Shown: positions 50,620 to 59,383, numbered from the stretch's first letter. The stretch is DNA of 64,000 bases from Clostridiales bacterium UBA3758 (GCA_002371675.1 DFGE01000022.1:1-64000); one strand, 5' to 3'. The notes: generated by a model from the sequence alone, not told the origin. Numbers and translations are program-made.

Positions 50620-51168
50620 ATGGATTTTACCCCGGAGCAGCTAAAGCAGCTCATGAGAGAGGCCATCCGAGAGGAACGGGAGGCCGAACGCCGGGAGCTT
50701 CAGGAAGTGGCCGACCGGCGGCTCCATAACACGGAGCTTCTTCTTCGCAATTACAAATATCTCAAAGCCCACGCGGAAAACGCCGTGTATGAGGCCGAGG
50801 AAGTCGAATCCGCTCAGGATATCCTTCAAGACCTCATGCTTGGCCGGAACTCCGTCACGGTTGAGAGCATCAAGCGGTCGGCAGCTCGGACCGTCGTGAT
50901 TATGAATCATGTGGATCGAATGCTGAACGCCTATGAATCCATCTGCCTCAATTCGAGCCGTGACACCGATCCCCGCAAATGGGACGCCATCTACAGCAAG
51001 TATATCCGGGAGCCGCAGCTCTCCGTTGCGGAGATTGCACGCAATCACGGAGTGGTCGAACAGGTGATCTATGACGATCTCCGAGACGCAAAGACTTTCC
51101 TCGGGGTGCTGTTTTTCGGGATCGACGGCGTTCCTGATCGCAGGAAAAAGAAAGGAAAGAGACCATGA
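50620..51168 (+). CDS. Helix-turn-helix phage regulator (ArpU/sigma-like)
   Basis: 182 residues. An N-terminal coiled coil (EEREAERRELQEVADRR) is followed by helices and a C-terminal helix-turn-helix LSVAEIARNHGVVEQVIYDDL. The arrangement resembles ArpU/RinA-type phage transcription regulators that activate late genes. AAGGAAGTGG precedes the ATG. The family call is tentative. Confidence 0.55.
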   Translation: MDFTPEQLKQLMREAIREEREAERRELQEVADRRLHNTELLLRNYKYLKAHAENAVYEAEEVESAQDILQDLMLGRNSVTVESIKRSAARTVVIMNHVDRMLNAYESICLNSSRDTDPRKWDAIYSKYIREPQLSVAEIARNHGVVEQVIYDDLRDAKTFLGVLFFGIDGVPDRRKKKGKRP

Positions 51169-51512
51169 TTAAACAGGCCCTTAACATTCTCGGCACGGAA
51201 TACACCCTCTGCATTGCCACCGTCCGGGAGGACACCTCTCTGAAAGAAATGGACGGCTACTGCGACAAAACCGTGAAAAAGATCGTAGTTCTCGCCGAAG
51301 ACGAAGATGCTGGCGTTACCAGCGTCCAGGACTTCGCTGTTTACCAGCGGAAGGTCATGCGCCACGAGATCATCCACGCTTTTCTGTTCGAGAGCGGTCT
51401 TCATGAGAATTGGGATCATAAGGTCGGCCACGATGAAACCTATGTGGACTGGATCGCTACCCAATGGCCGAAGATGGCAGCGGTGTTCAAGGAGGCCGGG
51501 TGCGATGGCTAA
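51165..51512 (+). CDS. Phage metallopeptidase-like protein (HExxH)
   Basis: 115 residues. RHEIIHAFLFESG contains the zinc motif HEIIH followed by a Glu in the same helix. Phage proteins of this size with HExxH are common and mostly uncharacterised. It overlaps the previous gene by 4 bases. Confidence 0.65.
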   Translation: MIKQALNILGTEYTLCIATVREDTSLKEMDGYCDKTVKKIVVLAEDEDAGVTSVQDFAVYQRKVMRHEIIHAFLFESGLHENWDHKVGHDETYVDWIATQWPKMAAVFKEAGCDG

Positions 51513-51813
51513 GAGGAGCGGTTTTCTCGCCCGCATGGAATCTGCCAAGGAGCGCAGCAACAAGGAAACGCTGTTCTTCACCCGGCAGAATATGTGCGAT
51601 ATCGCCCTGCTGGTTCTGCATGAGGAGTTCGGCTTCGGCCCGGAACGTCTGATGCGCTTCTGTAAGGCCATCTCCAAGAAATACGGCGACTTTGCCGATC
51701 TCTGGAACGGCGACACAAAGGACGTGGAATACAGCAAGGCCGTCCTTGACCGGGCGCTCAAACAGATCTGCGGCAAGTATTTCATCCCGTGGGATGAACG
51801 GTACACGATGTAG
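51505..51813 (+). CDS. Hypothetical phage protein
   Basis: 102 residues starting MAKRSGFLARMESAKE. TRQNMCDIALLVLHEEFGFG and LKQICGKYFIPWDERYTM are seen in many Clostridia prophages; function unknown. It overlaps the metallopeptidase gene by 8 bases. Confidence 0.7.
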   Translation: MAKRSGFLARMESAKERSNKETLFFTRQNMCDIALLVLHEEFGFGPERLMRFCKAISKKYGDFADLWNGDTKDVEYSKAVLDRALKQICGKYFIPWDERYTM

Positions 51814-51822
51814 GAGGTGGGC

Positions 51823-52005
51823 ATGGGCACGACAAAAACAAGCACCCTTGTTAGAAACCCGAACGGGCTTTACCACCTCAGGATCACCAACGAGAGCCGG
51901 AAGATCGAAGTCGAGGTCGACAACATTCTTTTCGACGATGCTATTTGCCTGATCGAAAGCTATATGACGAACGGAGAGGAGGCCATTCTCGATGACCTAC
52001 CTTGA
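51823..52005 (+). CDS. 60-residue phage protein
   Basis: Small beta-rich protein (GLYHLRITNESRKIEVEV) starting behind TAGGAGGTGGGC. It overlaps the helicase-methyltransferase gene by 14 bases. Unrecognised. Confidence 0.65.
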   Translation: MGTTKTSTLVRNPNGLYHLRITNESRKIEVEVDNILFDDAICLIESYMTNGEEAILDDLP

Positions 52006-54487
52006 ATTTCTAAAATCAAAAGTCGAGGTCGCACCGGTGAGCGGCTTTCCAGTCGCCCCGGAAGATCTTTCCCCTGTTCTGAAACCGCACCAGCGGGACG
52101 CGGTGCGCTGGGCCGTCGCCGGTGGACGCAGGGCGCTGTTTGAATCCTTCGGCCTCGGCAAAACCCTCCAGGAGCTGGAATACTGCCGTCTGGTTCTTCG
52201 GCACGAGGGCGGCAAGGCGCTGATCGTGCTGCCGCTGGGCGTCCGCCAGGAGTTCAAGCGTGACGCGGTGCAGCTGCTCGGTATAGAGGAGCCGCGATAC
52301 ATCACAAGCCCCCTTGATGCGTCAGAGGACGGAAAGATCTATCTGACCAACTATGAGCGCGTCCGGGACGGCGAGATCGACCCGAAGGGATTCACCGTCT
52401 GCGTGCTCGACGAAGCGGCGGTGCTCCGCTCCTTTGGCAGCAAAACCTATCAGACATTCCTCCCCAAGTTCAAGGGCGTCAAGTATAAGCTGGTTGCCAC
52501 GGCCACGCCAGCCCCGAACCGGCTGAAAGAGCTGATCCACTATGCCGGATTCCTGGAGATCATGGACACAGGGCAGGCGCTGACGCGCTTCTTCCAGCGA
52601 GACAGCACAAAGGCGAACAACCTGACCCTATACCCGCACAAGGAAGAGGAGTTCTGGCTCTGGGTATCGAGCTGGGCGCTGTTCATTTCAAAGCCCTCGG
52701 ATCTCGGTTATGACGATGAAGGCTATGCCCTGCCGCCGATGGATGTACGCCCGCACATGATCTCCCGTGGCTATGAGGGGATCGCCGACAAGGGCGGGCA
52801 GTACAAGATGATGAACGACGCCGCGACCAGCCTGCAGGAGGCGGCCCGCGAGAAGAAAGAGAGCATCGGTTCCCGCTGCGCTCTGGCAAAGGAGATCGTG
52901 GACAGCGACCCGGACGCGCATTTCATCCTTTGGCATGACCGGGAAGAGGAACGCCATGAGCTGAAACGGCTGATTCCTGAGGCCGTGGATATCTACGGCA
53001 CGATGGACTATGACGAACGAGAGCGCCGGGTGATCGACTTCTCCGAGGGCCGGACGCGGATCTTCGCCACGAAGAAAAGCCTCTCCGGCTGCGGCTGCAA
53101 CTTCCAGCGGTATTGCCACCGGGCGATCTTCGTCGGGATCGACTACGAATTCCATGATTTCATCCAGGCGGTGCACCGCATCTACCGTTTCCTGCAATCG
53201 GAACAGGTTATCATCGACATTCTTTACACCGAAGCCGAAGAGCCGATCTATCGGGCACTGATGGAGAAGTGGAAGCAGCACAATGAGCAGCAGGAGCGGA
53301 TGCGCGAGATCGTTCAAAAATATGGGCTTAACGAAGCGGCGCAGGCCGAGCGCATGGCCCGGAGTATAGGAGTTGAGACAGTGAGAGTTGACGGAAAACG
53401 CTTCACCGCCATTCATGGCGATTGCGTAGAGGAGACGGCCAAGATGGAGGAAAACAGCGTGGACATGATCCTGACCTCCATTCCCTTCTCCAACCACTAC
53501 GAATACACCCCCAGTTATAACGACTTCGGCCACAACGAGAACACGGCCCGTTTCTTCGAGCAGATGGATTTCCTCTCGCCGGAGCTGCTGCGGGTGCTGC
53601 GCCCCGGCCGGGTGTTCGCCTGCCATGTCAAGGATCGGGTTCTGTTCGGAAACGCCACCGGGACAGGCATGCCGACCATGGAGCCGTTTCACGCACTGTG
53701 CATCGAGCACTACATGAAGCATGGCTTTCAGTACTTCGGCATGATCACCGTCGTGACCGACGTGGTGCGAGAGAACAACCAGACTTACCGACTTGGCTGG
53801 ACGGAGCAGTGCAAGGACGGCACCAAGATGGGCGTCGGCTGCCCTGAGTACATTCTTTTGTTCCGAAAGCTCCCGACGGACACCTCCACCGCTTACGCCG
53901 ATACGCCGGTCAAAAAGAGCAAAGAGGCCTACACCCGCGCTCAGTGGCAGATCGACGCGCACGGCTTCTGGCGCAGCAGCGGCGACCGCCTCATGACCAA
54001 AGAAGAGATCGAGAACACGCCGGTCGACCGGCTGCAGGCCGTCTATCGGCAGTACAGCCGGGACAGCGTTTACAGTTACGCCGAGCATGTCGAGATTGCA
54101 AAGAAACTGGACGCAGATGGCCATCTCCCGGCGACCTTCATGGTCGTGGCCCCCGGCTCCTGGAGCGAAGAGGTATGGGACGATGTAAACCGAATGCGGA
54201 CGCTGAACACCACGCAGAGCCAGCGCCGCCAGCAGATGCACGTCTGCCCGCTGCAATTTGACATTGTGGACAGACTGATAAACCGTTACAGCAACGAGGG
54301 CGACCTGATCTTTGATCCATTCGGCGGGATCGGAACCACGCCGCTGCGGGCGCTCAAAGCAGGACGGCGGGGCCTTATGACCGAGCTGAACCCTGACTAT
54401 TTCCGTGACGCGGTCGGGTACCTGGACGCCGAGGAAACGAAGATCGACACCCCGACGCTGTTTGACTACCTGGGGATCGACGCATGA
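51992..54487 (+). CDS. SF2 helicase-DNA methyltransferase fusion
   Basis: 831 residues. The N-terminal half is a SNF2-like SF2 ATPase: GLGKT at 54-58, DEAA near 139, TATPAPNR near 171, and motif VI QAVHRIYR near 392. The C-terminal half (about 460-815) is an amino-methyltransferase with catalytic motif TSIPFSNHY near 494 and SAM motif DPFGGIGTT near 775, so the order is beta-class (catalytic before SAM motif). The second residue of the usual TSPPF/Y motif is Ile. No restriction nuclease is adjacent. Likely modifies phage DNA during replication; recognition site unknown. Confidence 0.9.
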   Translation: MTYLEFLKSKVEVAPVSGFPVAPEDLSPVLKPHQRDAVRWAVAGGRRALFESFGLGKTLQELEYCRLVLRHEGGKALIVLPLGVRQEFKRDAVQLLGIEEPRYITSPLDASEDGKIYLTNYERVRDGEIDPKGFTVCVLDEAAVLRSFGSKTYQTFLPKFKGVKYKLVATATPAPNRLKELIHYAGFLEIMDTGQALTRFFQRDSTKANNLTLYPHKEEEFWLWVSSWALFISKPSDLGYDDEGYALPPMDVRPHMISRGYEGIADKGGQYKMMNDAATSLQEAAREKKESIGSRCALAKEIVDSDPDAHFILWHDREEERHELKRLIPEAVDIYGTMDYDERERRVIDFSEGRTRIFATKKSLSGCGCNFQRYCHRAIFVGIDYEFHDFIQAVHRIYRFLQSEQVIIDILYTEAEEPIYRALMEKWKQHNEQQERMREIVQKYGLNEAAQAERMARSIGVETVRVDGKRFTAIHGDCVEETAKMEENSVDMILTSIPFSNHYEYTPSYNDFGHNENTARFFEQMDFLSPELLRVLRPGRVFACHVKDRVLFGNATGTGMPTMEPFHALCIEHYMKHGFQYFGMITVVTDVVRENNQTYRLGWTEQCKDGTKMGVGCPEYILLFRKLPTDTSTAYADTPVKKSKEAYTRAQWQIDAHGFWRSSGDRLMTKEEIENTPVDRLQAVYRQYSRDSVYSYAEHVEIAKKLDADGHLPATFMVVAPGSWSEEVWDDVNRMRTLNTTQSQRRQQMHVCPLQFDIVDRLINRYSNEGDLIFDPFGGIGTTPLRALKAGRRGLMTELNPDYFRDAVGYLDAEETKIDTPTLFDYLGIDA

Positions 54488-54497
54488 GGAGGTAATC

Positions 54498-54944
54498 ATG
54501 CTCAAAATCATGCCCTGCGATTTCCGAACAGCGCAAACCTTCGTGAAAGATCATCACCGGCATAACAAGCCGCCGGTCGGCCACAAATTCTCTATTGCCT
54601 GTTTTGATGGAGATCGGCTTTGTGGCGTCGCCATGGTCGGGCGTCCAGTCGCCAGGTATCTGGATGATGGCCTTACCCTGGAGGTCAACCGATGCTGCAC
54701 CGATGGAACAAGGAACGCCTGTTCGATGCTCTACGGTGCAGCTTGGAGGGCGGCAAAGGCCCTCGGTTATAAGCGCCTGTTCACCTATACCCGTCAATCG
54801 GAGAACGGCGCAAGTCTCCGGGCCTCGAACTGGATTTGCGACGGCCCAGCCGGAGGAACGCATTGGACAGGCCTGCGATATGAGCAGTTGGAGATCGTAT
54901 TGGATGAAAAGAAAATCAGATGGCATAAGGAGGTTGAAACATGA
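54498..54944 (+). CDS. XF1762-family (GNAT-like) phage protein
   Basis: 148 residues. VKDHHRHNKPPVGHKFSIAC, GVAMVGRPVARYLDDG and EVNRCCTDGTRNACSMLYGAAWRAA in parts match phage XF1762/Mom-like acetyltransferase-fold proteins. Mom of phage Mu modifies adenine in DNA, so a DNA-modification role is possible, not shown. ATG behind GAGGAGG. It overlaps the radical SAM gene by 4 bases. Confidence 0.75.
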   Translation: MLKIMPCDFRTAQTFVKDHHRHNKPPVGHKFSIACFDGDRLCGVAMVGRPVARYLDDGLTLEVNRCCTDGTRNACSMLYGAAWRAAKALGYKRLFTYTRQSENGASLRASNWICDGPAGGTHWTGLRYEQLEIVLDEKKIRWHKEVET

Positions 54945-55645
54945 AACCAATATACGAGCCTCGAGGAAAGGCAAAAGAATATGGCGATTACGCTATCAAC
55001 ATCTACACCGGCTGCCCGCACCGCTGCTATTACTGCTTTGCGCCGGGCGTGCTGCATCGTCAGAAAGAGGAGTTTCACCTTGCAGTTTATCCTCGGAACG
55101 ACATCGTAGCTGAGACGCGCAGGCAGCTTGAACGGGAGCCGATCACTGGGAAGCTCATTCACCTTTGCTTCACCTGCGACCCCTACCCCACTGGTTATGA
55201 CAGCACACCCACACGGGAGATCATTCAGCTTTTGAAGGACTACGGGAACCATGTCCAGATCCTCACCAAGGGTGACGGCAGCCGGGATTTTGATTTGCTG
55301 GATGAAAACGACTGGTACGGGATCACGATTACAGGACGCGCAAATGACGTCGAAACAGAGCCAGGTGCAATCCCGCCTCATAAGCGCCTTGCCATTCTGT
55401 GCAACGCCAAGATGCGAGGCCTAAACACTTGGGTAAGCCTTGAGCCAGTCATTGACGCCGACGCGGTTCTACGTTTCATCGGAATGCATTATCCGATAAT
55501 CGACAAGGTGAAAATCGGTAAACTCAACTATCACCAGTCCGAAATCAACTGGAGGGAGTTTGGGCTTGCAGCAGAGGCTATGTGCGAGGCATACAGGTTG
55601 GATTACTACATCAAGGACAGCCTGCGGGCGGAAATGGATCGATAG
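54941..55645 (+). CDS. Radical SAM protein (SPL-like)
   Basis: 234 residues. The 4Fe-4S cluster ligands are Cys25, Cys29 and Cys32 in GCPHRCYYC. HLCFTCDPYP and VSLEPVIDA resemble the spore photoproduct lyase-like branch carried by phages. The substrate is unknown; neighbours (methyltransferase, XF1762, ASCH) make a DNA or RNA base plausible. One base separates it from the ASCH gene. Confidence 0.85.
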   Translation: MKPIYEPRGKAKEYGDYAINIYTGCPHRCYYCFAPGVLHRQKEEFHLAVYPRNDIVAETRRQLEREPITGKLIHLCFTCDPYPTGYDSTPTREIIQLLKDYGNHVQILTKGDGSRDFDLLDENDWYGITITGRANDVETEPGAIPPHKRLAILCNAKMRGLNTWVSLEPVIDADAVLRFIGMHYPIIDKVKIGKLNYHQSEINWREFGLAAEAMCEAYRLDYYIKDSLRAEMDR

Positions 55646-55646
55646 G

Positions 55647-56171
55647 ATGAAATCTATACTTATAAGCATCCGGCCAAAGTGGTGTGAGCTGATTGCATGC
55701 AGAAAGAAAACCATTGAAGTCCGCAAGACCCGCCCAAAACTGGAATCACCGTTTAAGTGCTACATCTATGAGACAAAAGGCTTTGAGCGGGTCGGAAACG
55801 AAAATTTGTGTTGCACCATTGGCGGGAAGGGTCACGGAGCGATAATCGGCGAGTTTGTTTGTGATGCCATCTATGAAATCAAAAACGTAGGAAACGCATT
55901 CAAAGTAGGCAAAACCGAAGCTGAAACAAACAATGTGGCGTATGCTTCTTGTCTGGATTTCACCGATATGCATGATTATCTCGGTCATAAAGGCGGGTAC
56001 GGCTGGCACATTTCTGATCTGAAGATCTACGATCAGCCGAAGAAACTGAGCGAGTTTCTTACATTTGTTAAGTGCCACAGGGGAAACGACAGAGAAAACT
56101 GCTCTGGCTGTTGGGATTGCGAAATCAAGCGCCCGCCTCAGAGTTGGTGCTATGTGGAGGACATGAAATGA
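55647..56171 (+). CDS. ASCH-domain phage protein
   Basis: 174 residues. ILISIRPKWCELIACRKKTIEVRKTRP, read in two halves, is the ASCH/PUA-like start common in phages, followed by CYIYETKG and GAIIGEFVCDAI. The C-terminal Cys pattern CSGCWDCEI could bind a metal. ASCH domains bind nucleic acid bases. ATG behind GGATCGATAGG. Confidence 0.75.
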   Translation: MKSILISIRPKWCELIACRKKTIEVRKTRPKLESPFKCYIYETKGFERVGNENLCCTIGGKGHGAIIGEFVCDAIYEIKNVGNAFKVGKTEAETNNVAYASCLDFTDMHDYLGHKGGYGWHISDLKIYDQPKKLSEFLTFVKCHRGNDRENCSGCWDCEIKRPPQSWCYVEDMK

Positions 56172-56293
56172 AAACGATTCTTGAAGATATCTCGTTTGCC
56201 GTCGGTGGCTTCTTCCTTGTGCTTTATGTCTGCCTGGTGCTCCTGATCTGCAAGCTGCTGGGCGTCGATCTGGAGGATGATTTCTATGACTGA
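56168..56293 (+). CDS. 41-residue membrane peptide
   Basis: One hydrophobic helix (FAVGGFFLVLYVCLVLLIC) with an acidic tail. It overlaps the ASCH gene by 4 bases and the next gene by 8. Function unknown. Confidence 0.65.
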   Translation: MKTILEDISFAVGGFFLVLYVCLVLLICKLLGVDLEDDFYD

Positions 56294-56873
56294 GTGCATC
56301 AAGCGCGAGGCGGCAATCAAATGTTGTTCATTCGGAAGAACATCTCTTGGGCTGATAGACGAATTAAGACGCATCCCCGCCGCCAATGTTGTAGAGATTC
56401 CTGCAACCGGGATCGGCGATCTGAGCGACGGCTACCACACCTTTAATGGCCTGTACCACCAGCGCATGATCCTGTTCGCCGCGATAGTGAAGCAGAACAA
56501 GGACAAGGCATGGAAGTCCTACCGTCACGAGGACGGAGAGCTGTGCTTCGGCGGCGGGTGGTTTATCGTCGGTATTGATACGCCCGAAGGTAGCTATACC
56601 TACCACTACGAGAACAAGGACTTTGACCTGTTCGATTGTGAGGAGTTGCCTGTTGCAAAGCACTGGGACGGGCACACAGAGAAAGATGTGGCGCGGTTGC
56701 TATCTCTGCCCGCTACCAATGTGCGAAAAGTGGTTCTGTGTAGGGATTGCATGTACTCGCAGACAGACGAGCGTGGGCTATGGTGTTTCAATGACTATGA
56801 GAACTGCCTAAGCGGAGATGATTTTTGTTCTCGCGGCAAAAGGCGAGACACCGACATGAGAGGAGGCGGCTGA
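56286..56873 (+). CDS. Phage protein with WDGHTEKD motif and Cys cluster
   Basis: 195 residues. The middle has a single beta domain with a signature HWDGHTEKDVARLLSLP seen in many gut-phage proteins. The C-terminal part has CRDCMYSQ, WCF and CSRG cysteines of a zinc-binding type. Function unknown. Confidence 0.65.
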   Translation: MTECIKREAAIKCCSFGRTSLGLIDELRRIPAANVVEIPATGIGDLSDGYHTFNGLYHQRMILFAAIVKQNKDKAWKSYRHEDGELCFGGGWFIVGIDTPEGSYTYHYENKDFDLFDCEELPVAKHWDGHTEKDVARLLSLPATNVRKVVLCRDCMYSQTDERGLWCFNDYENCLSGDDFCSRGKRRDTDMRGGG

Positions 56874-56874
56874 T

Positions 56875-57120
56875 ATGGCAGCTACATGTAAAGCCTGCGG
56901 CGCTCCGATCATCTGGATCGAGACACCGAACAAGAAGTGGATTCCCTGCGACGAGGGCCTTGTTCCTTACAAGCAGGACAGCGCCGGGCCGGAGGCTGTT
57001 GTCACGCAGGGCGGTCAGGTGATCCGCTGTCGCTTCGATTATACCGGGTTCCCGACAGGCATGGCGCGGGTTCCCCATTGGGCCACTTGCCCCGACGCTG
57101 ACAAGCATCGGAAGAGATGA
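56875..57120 (+). CDS. Small zinc-ribbon phage protein
   Basis: 81 residues with CKACGAPIIWIETPN, and later HWATCPDADKHRKR. It begins one base after the previous stop and overlaps the PemK-like gene by 4 bases. Function unknown. Confidence 0.7.
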   Translation: MAATCKACGAPIIWIETPNKKWIPCDEGLVPYKQDSAGPEAVVTQGGQVIRCRFDYTGFPTGMARVPHWATCPDADKHRKR

Positions 57121-57794
57121 TGAAGCGAAACTCGGAGGGTTACGCAGATCCGACAGTCTACCAAGCCATGCTGAACATCGATCAAAAAGAAAGGAATAAG
57201 AAGATGGCAATCCTGAAAGGCGATATTTACTATATCGAGAAATACCCGACCACGGGCAGCGAGCAGCAGGCCGCCCGGCCTGCAATCGTTGTTTCGAACA
57301 ACAAGTGCAACGAGGTCAGCCCCGTTATTGAGGTCGTATATCTGACCTCGGCTCCGAAGCACGATCTCCCCACACACGTCACCATCCGCAGTACCGGCAG
57401 GACAAGCATTGCCCTCTGCGAGCAGATCACCTCCGTCAGCATCGACCGGCTCGGGAACTACATAGCCACCGTTGCCGACGATGAAATGATGAATCTCGAG
57501 GTGGCGCTAATGGTTTCTCTGGCGCTGTCCGCTCCCAAGGCGAAAACGATAACCAAAGAGGTTATCAAAGAAGATCCCGCAGCAGCTAAGGAGCTGGCCG
57601 ACCTGAAAGACGAGCTCGCCTGTCTGAAAGCGGAGCTCAAAGCTGCTCTCAATGCAAAGAAGTCCGCCGAGGCCTTCGCAGACGAGCTTCGCGATCAGTG
57701 CGAAAAGGCGTCCATCGTGGATTCCGGCTACAAGCAGAAGTATCTCCTGCTCCTCGAGATGTACAAGGAAGCGCTGGTGCAAAATGCCGTCTGA
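57117..57794 (+). CDS. PemK/MazF-like domain fused to a coiled coil
   Basis: 225 residues. Residues 1-29 (MMKRNSEGYADPTVYQAM) are a small phage motif. Residues about 32-145 resemble PemK/MazF: GDIYYIEKYPTTGSEQQAARPAIVVSNN and later LCEQITSVSIDRLG. A C-terminal coiled coil (about 160-200, AKELADLKDELACLKAELK) replaces the usual chain end. No antitoxin gene is recognisable beside it. An internal ATG at 57204 with AAGGAATAAG could give the PemK part alone. Confidence 0.7.
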   Translation: MMKRNSEGYADPTVYQAMLNIDQKERNKKMAILKGDIYYIEKYPTTGSEQQAARPAIVVSNNKCNEVSPVIEVVYLTSAPKHDLPTHVTIRSTGRTSIALCEQITSVSIDRLGNYIATVADDEMMNLEVALMVSLALSAPKAKTITKEVIKEDPAAAKELADLKDELACLKAELKAALNAKKSAEAFADELRDQCEKASIVDSGYKQKYLLLLEMYKEALVQNAV

Positions 57795-58026
57795 GATCAG
57801 GAACCCGAGTCTCCCGCCCTGCCCGATCTGCGGGGCCGCTGCCGTTACCGTGCACATGTACAGCACCTATGACCGCGCTGATTTCGGCTGGCGCTGCGGC
57901 TGCCCCAGGTACAGCATCACGGACAAGCATCATCCTCCAGGCTGCAAGGTGCCGGAGGCGCAGGGCCTCACGAAAGAGGCTGCCGAGGAAAACTGGATCG
58001 AGAAAGTGAGGGTATGGAATGAGTAA
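57784..58026 (+). CDS. Lar-like zinc-ribbon protein
   Basis: 80 residues. PPCPICGAAAVTVHM and WRCGCP are like restriction alleviation protein Lar of Rac prophage, which moderates type I restriction. The ATG overlaps the PemK-like gene by 11 bases. Anti-restriction function is inference from family resemblance. Confidence 0.55.
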   Translation: MPSEIRNPSLPPCPICGAAAVTVHMYSTYDRADFGWRCGCPRYSITDKHHPPGCKVPEAQGLTKEAAEENWIEKVRVWNE

Positions 58027-58336
58027 GTGCGGTGAAACCAACAAGAAGCACCTCTGCCATTGGTGCCGAATGATTACAGCCACCGGAGGGTGGAGTTTTT
58101 ACGGCTGCACTCATGAGCCGTATCACGGCAAGTGGATCGCCGAGATCGAGAATTGCCCTCTGGAAGAATCCGAGCGCCCTCGGTACTGCGATTCGTGCAA
58201 GCACTTCATCGGTATGGGCGATTGGGGTTTGTGCTGCGATCTACCTCACCCGGAAGCCCCGTGCGGTTTCCTCTGCTACGATTACACGCCTGCTTGTGAT
58301 AAATACGAGCCTAAGGAGGCGCATCATGACCCGTGA
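58019..58336 (+). CDS. Cysteine-rich phage protein
   Basis: 105 residues with at least ten cysteines (HLCHWC, YCDSCKHF, GLCCDL, GFLCYD), probably binding two zinc ions. Overlaps both neighbours. Unrecognised. Confidence 0.65.
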   Translation: MSKCGETNKKHLCHWCRMITATGGWSFYGCTHEPYHGKWIAEIENCPLEESERPRYCDSCKHFIGMGDWGLCCDLPHPEAPCGFLCYDYTPACDKYEPKEAHHDP

Positions 58337-58493
58337 AACTTTAATCCAAGACGTCCAGCGCATGGAGGAAGCCTGCGAGCGCACCGTGAACCGCTGCGAT
58401 ATATGGCAGGATCGGATTATCTACTGGATGGCAGTCGCCGTGCTCCATCTGCTGCAGGCGGAAATCAAAAGAAACGATACTCCAAGGAGGTAA
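58326..58493 (+). CDS. 55-residue phage protein
   Basis: Helical small protein starting MTRETLIQDVQRMEEA with AAGGAGG upstream inside the previous gene. Function unknown. Confidence 0.6.
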   Translation: MTRETLIQDVQRMEEACERTVNRCDIWQDRIIYWMAVAVLHLLQAEIKRNDTPRR

Positions 58494-58500
58494 TCAAGTA

Positions 58501-58728
58501 ATGAGCGGTTGTGTTAATAGATACTGCGAAATCTACCGGGACAAGAAGTATTGCGCAAAGGCGAAAGAAAAAGATGCCTACGGCTCCTGTGATTGCCGTC
58601 ACGCAAAATACGCCTGCGAAGTCGGAGAACGTTGCATTTTCGAAGAAATGTGCAGTAGCAAAGATATTCCGAAGATCAATGCACGGATTGATCAGGCGCT
58701 TCGAAAGATGGTGCAATCTCATGACTGA
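58501..58728 (+). CDS. Cysteine-rich 75-residue phage protein
   Basis: Contains CVNRYCEIYR, SCDCRHAKYAC and RCIFEEMC, eight or more cysteines, so it probably binds a metal. AAGGAGG precedes the ATG. Function unknown. Confidence 0.65.
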   Translation: MSGCVNRYCEIYRDKKYCAKAKEKDAYGSCDCRHAKYACEVGERCIFEEMCSSKDIPKINARIDQALRKMVQSHD

Positions 58729-58891
58729 AAAGGACAAGGAAATGCAGGAGCTGCGCCGCGAAAATGCGCGGCTCCTCAAAGAAAACAAGCGTCTGGAAGC
58801 ACAGCATCAGGCGGATATGGCCGAGCTTGTCAGCGTCCGCCGCCGGTATGAGGTACAGATCAGGCGCATGGAGGACAGCCATGAGCAATGA
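58721..58891 (+). CDS. 56-residue coiled-coil phage protein
   Basis: Almost entirely heptad-like helix (ELRRENARLLKENKRLEA). It overlaps both neighbours. Function unknown. Confidence 0.6.
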   Translation: MTEKDKEMQELRRENARLLKENKRLEAQHQADMAELVSVRRRYEVQIRRMEDSHEQ

Positions 58892-59090
58892 CGATCTGAA
58901 AAAGGCCCTGCTCGGCGGTGCGCCGGTCGTTCATGGCGGCATTACTTATATGTGCGTGAGCGGTATCATCTACCGCGTCCGCGACGGAAAGATCGTCGTT
59001 TCTGTCGAACTGCTCGACCGATCCGGGCGAAGCGTCACGATTGCCCCGGCCTCGAAGGTTGAGTTCGCAGAATCAGGAGGTGGCTCATGA
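58881..59090 (+). CDS. 69-residue phage protein
   Basis: Beta-rich (VVHGGITYMCVSGIIYRVRDG). Starts inside the previous gene behind GGAGG. Function unknown. Confidence 0.65.
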   Translation: MSNDDLKKALLGGAPVVHGGITYMCVSGIIYRVRDGKIVVSVELLDRSGRSVTIAPASKVEFAESGGGS

Positions 59091-59383
59091 CACGGAAACG
59101 TTTTATCAAGATGGTCATGTCAAAGGGATACAGCCGCAATTCGGCGGTGGAGCTCGCCAAGCTTGGCCAGACCTGGCCGGGCGGTTATGAGGCGCTGTAT
59201 CACACCTACTTTTCCCTCTCCGGGTGGCTCGATCATTTTACAACCGTGATCCTCCCGAAAACGATTGCTTCCATCTGCGACGCGCTGGCCTCTGGCGTTG
59301 GCGCTGTCGCCGAAGCTGCCACTTCGATAGCCGCAGGCTTTGCGGAAATCTCGCGGCAGTACAGAGAGGAGATCAGGAAATGA
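59087..59383 (+). CDS. 98-residue phage protein
   Basis: Basic N-terminal region (TRKRFIKMVMSKGYSRN) and a longer helical C-terminal part with alanine-rich stretch (ICDALASGVGAVAEAATSIA). Four-base overlap with the previous gene. Unrecognised. Confidence 0.65.
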   Translation: MTRKRFIKMVMSKGYSRNSAVELAKLGQTWPGGYEALYHTYFSLSGWLDHFTTVILPKTIASICDALASGVGAVAEAATSIAAGFAEISRQYREEIRK

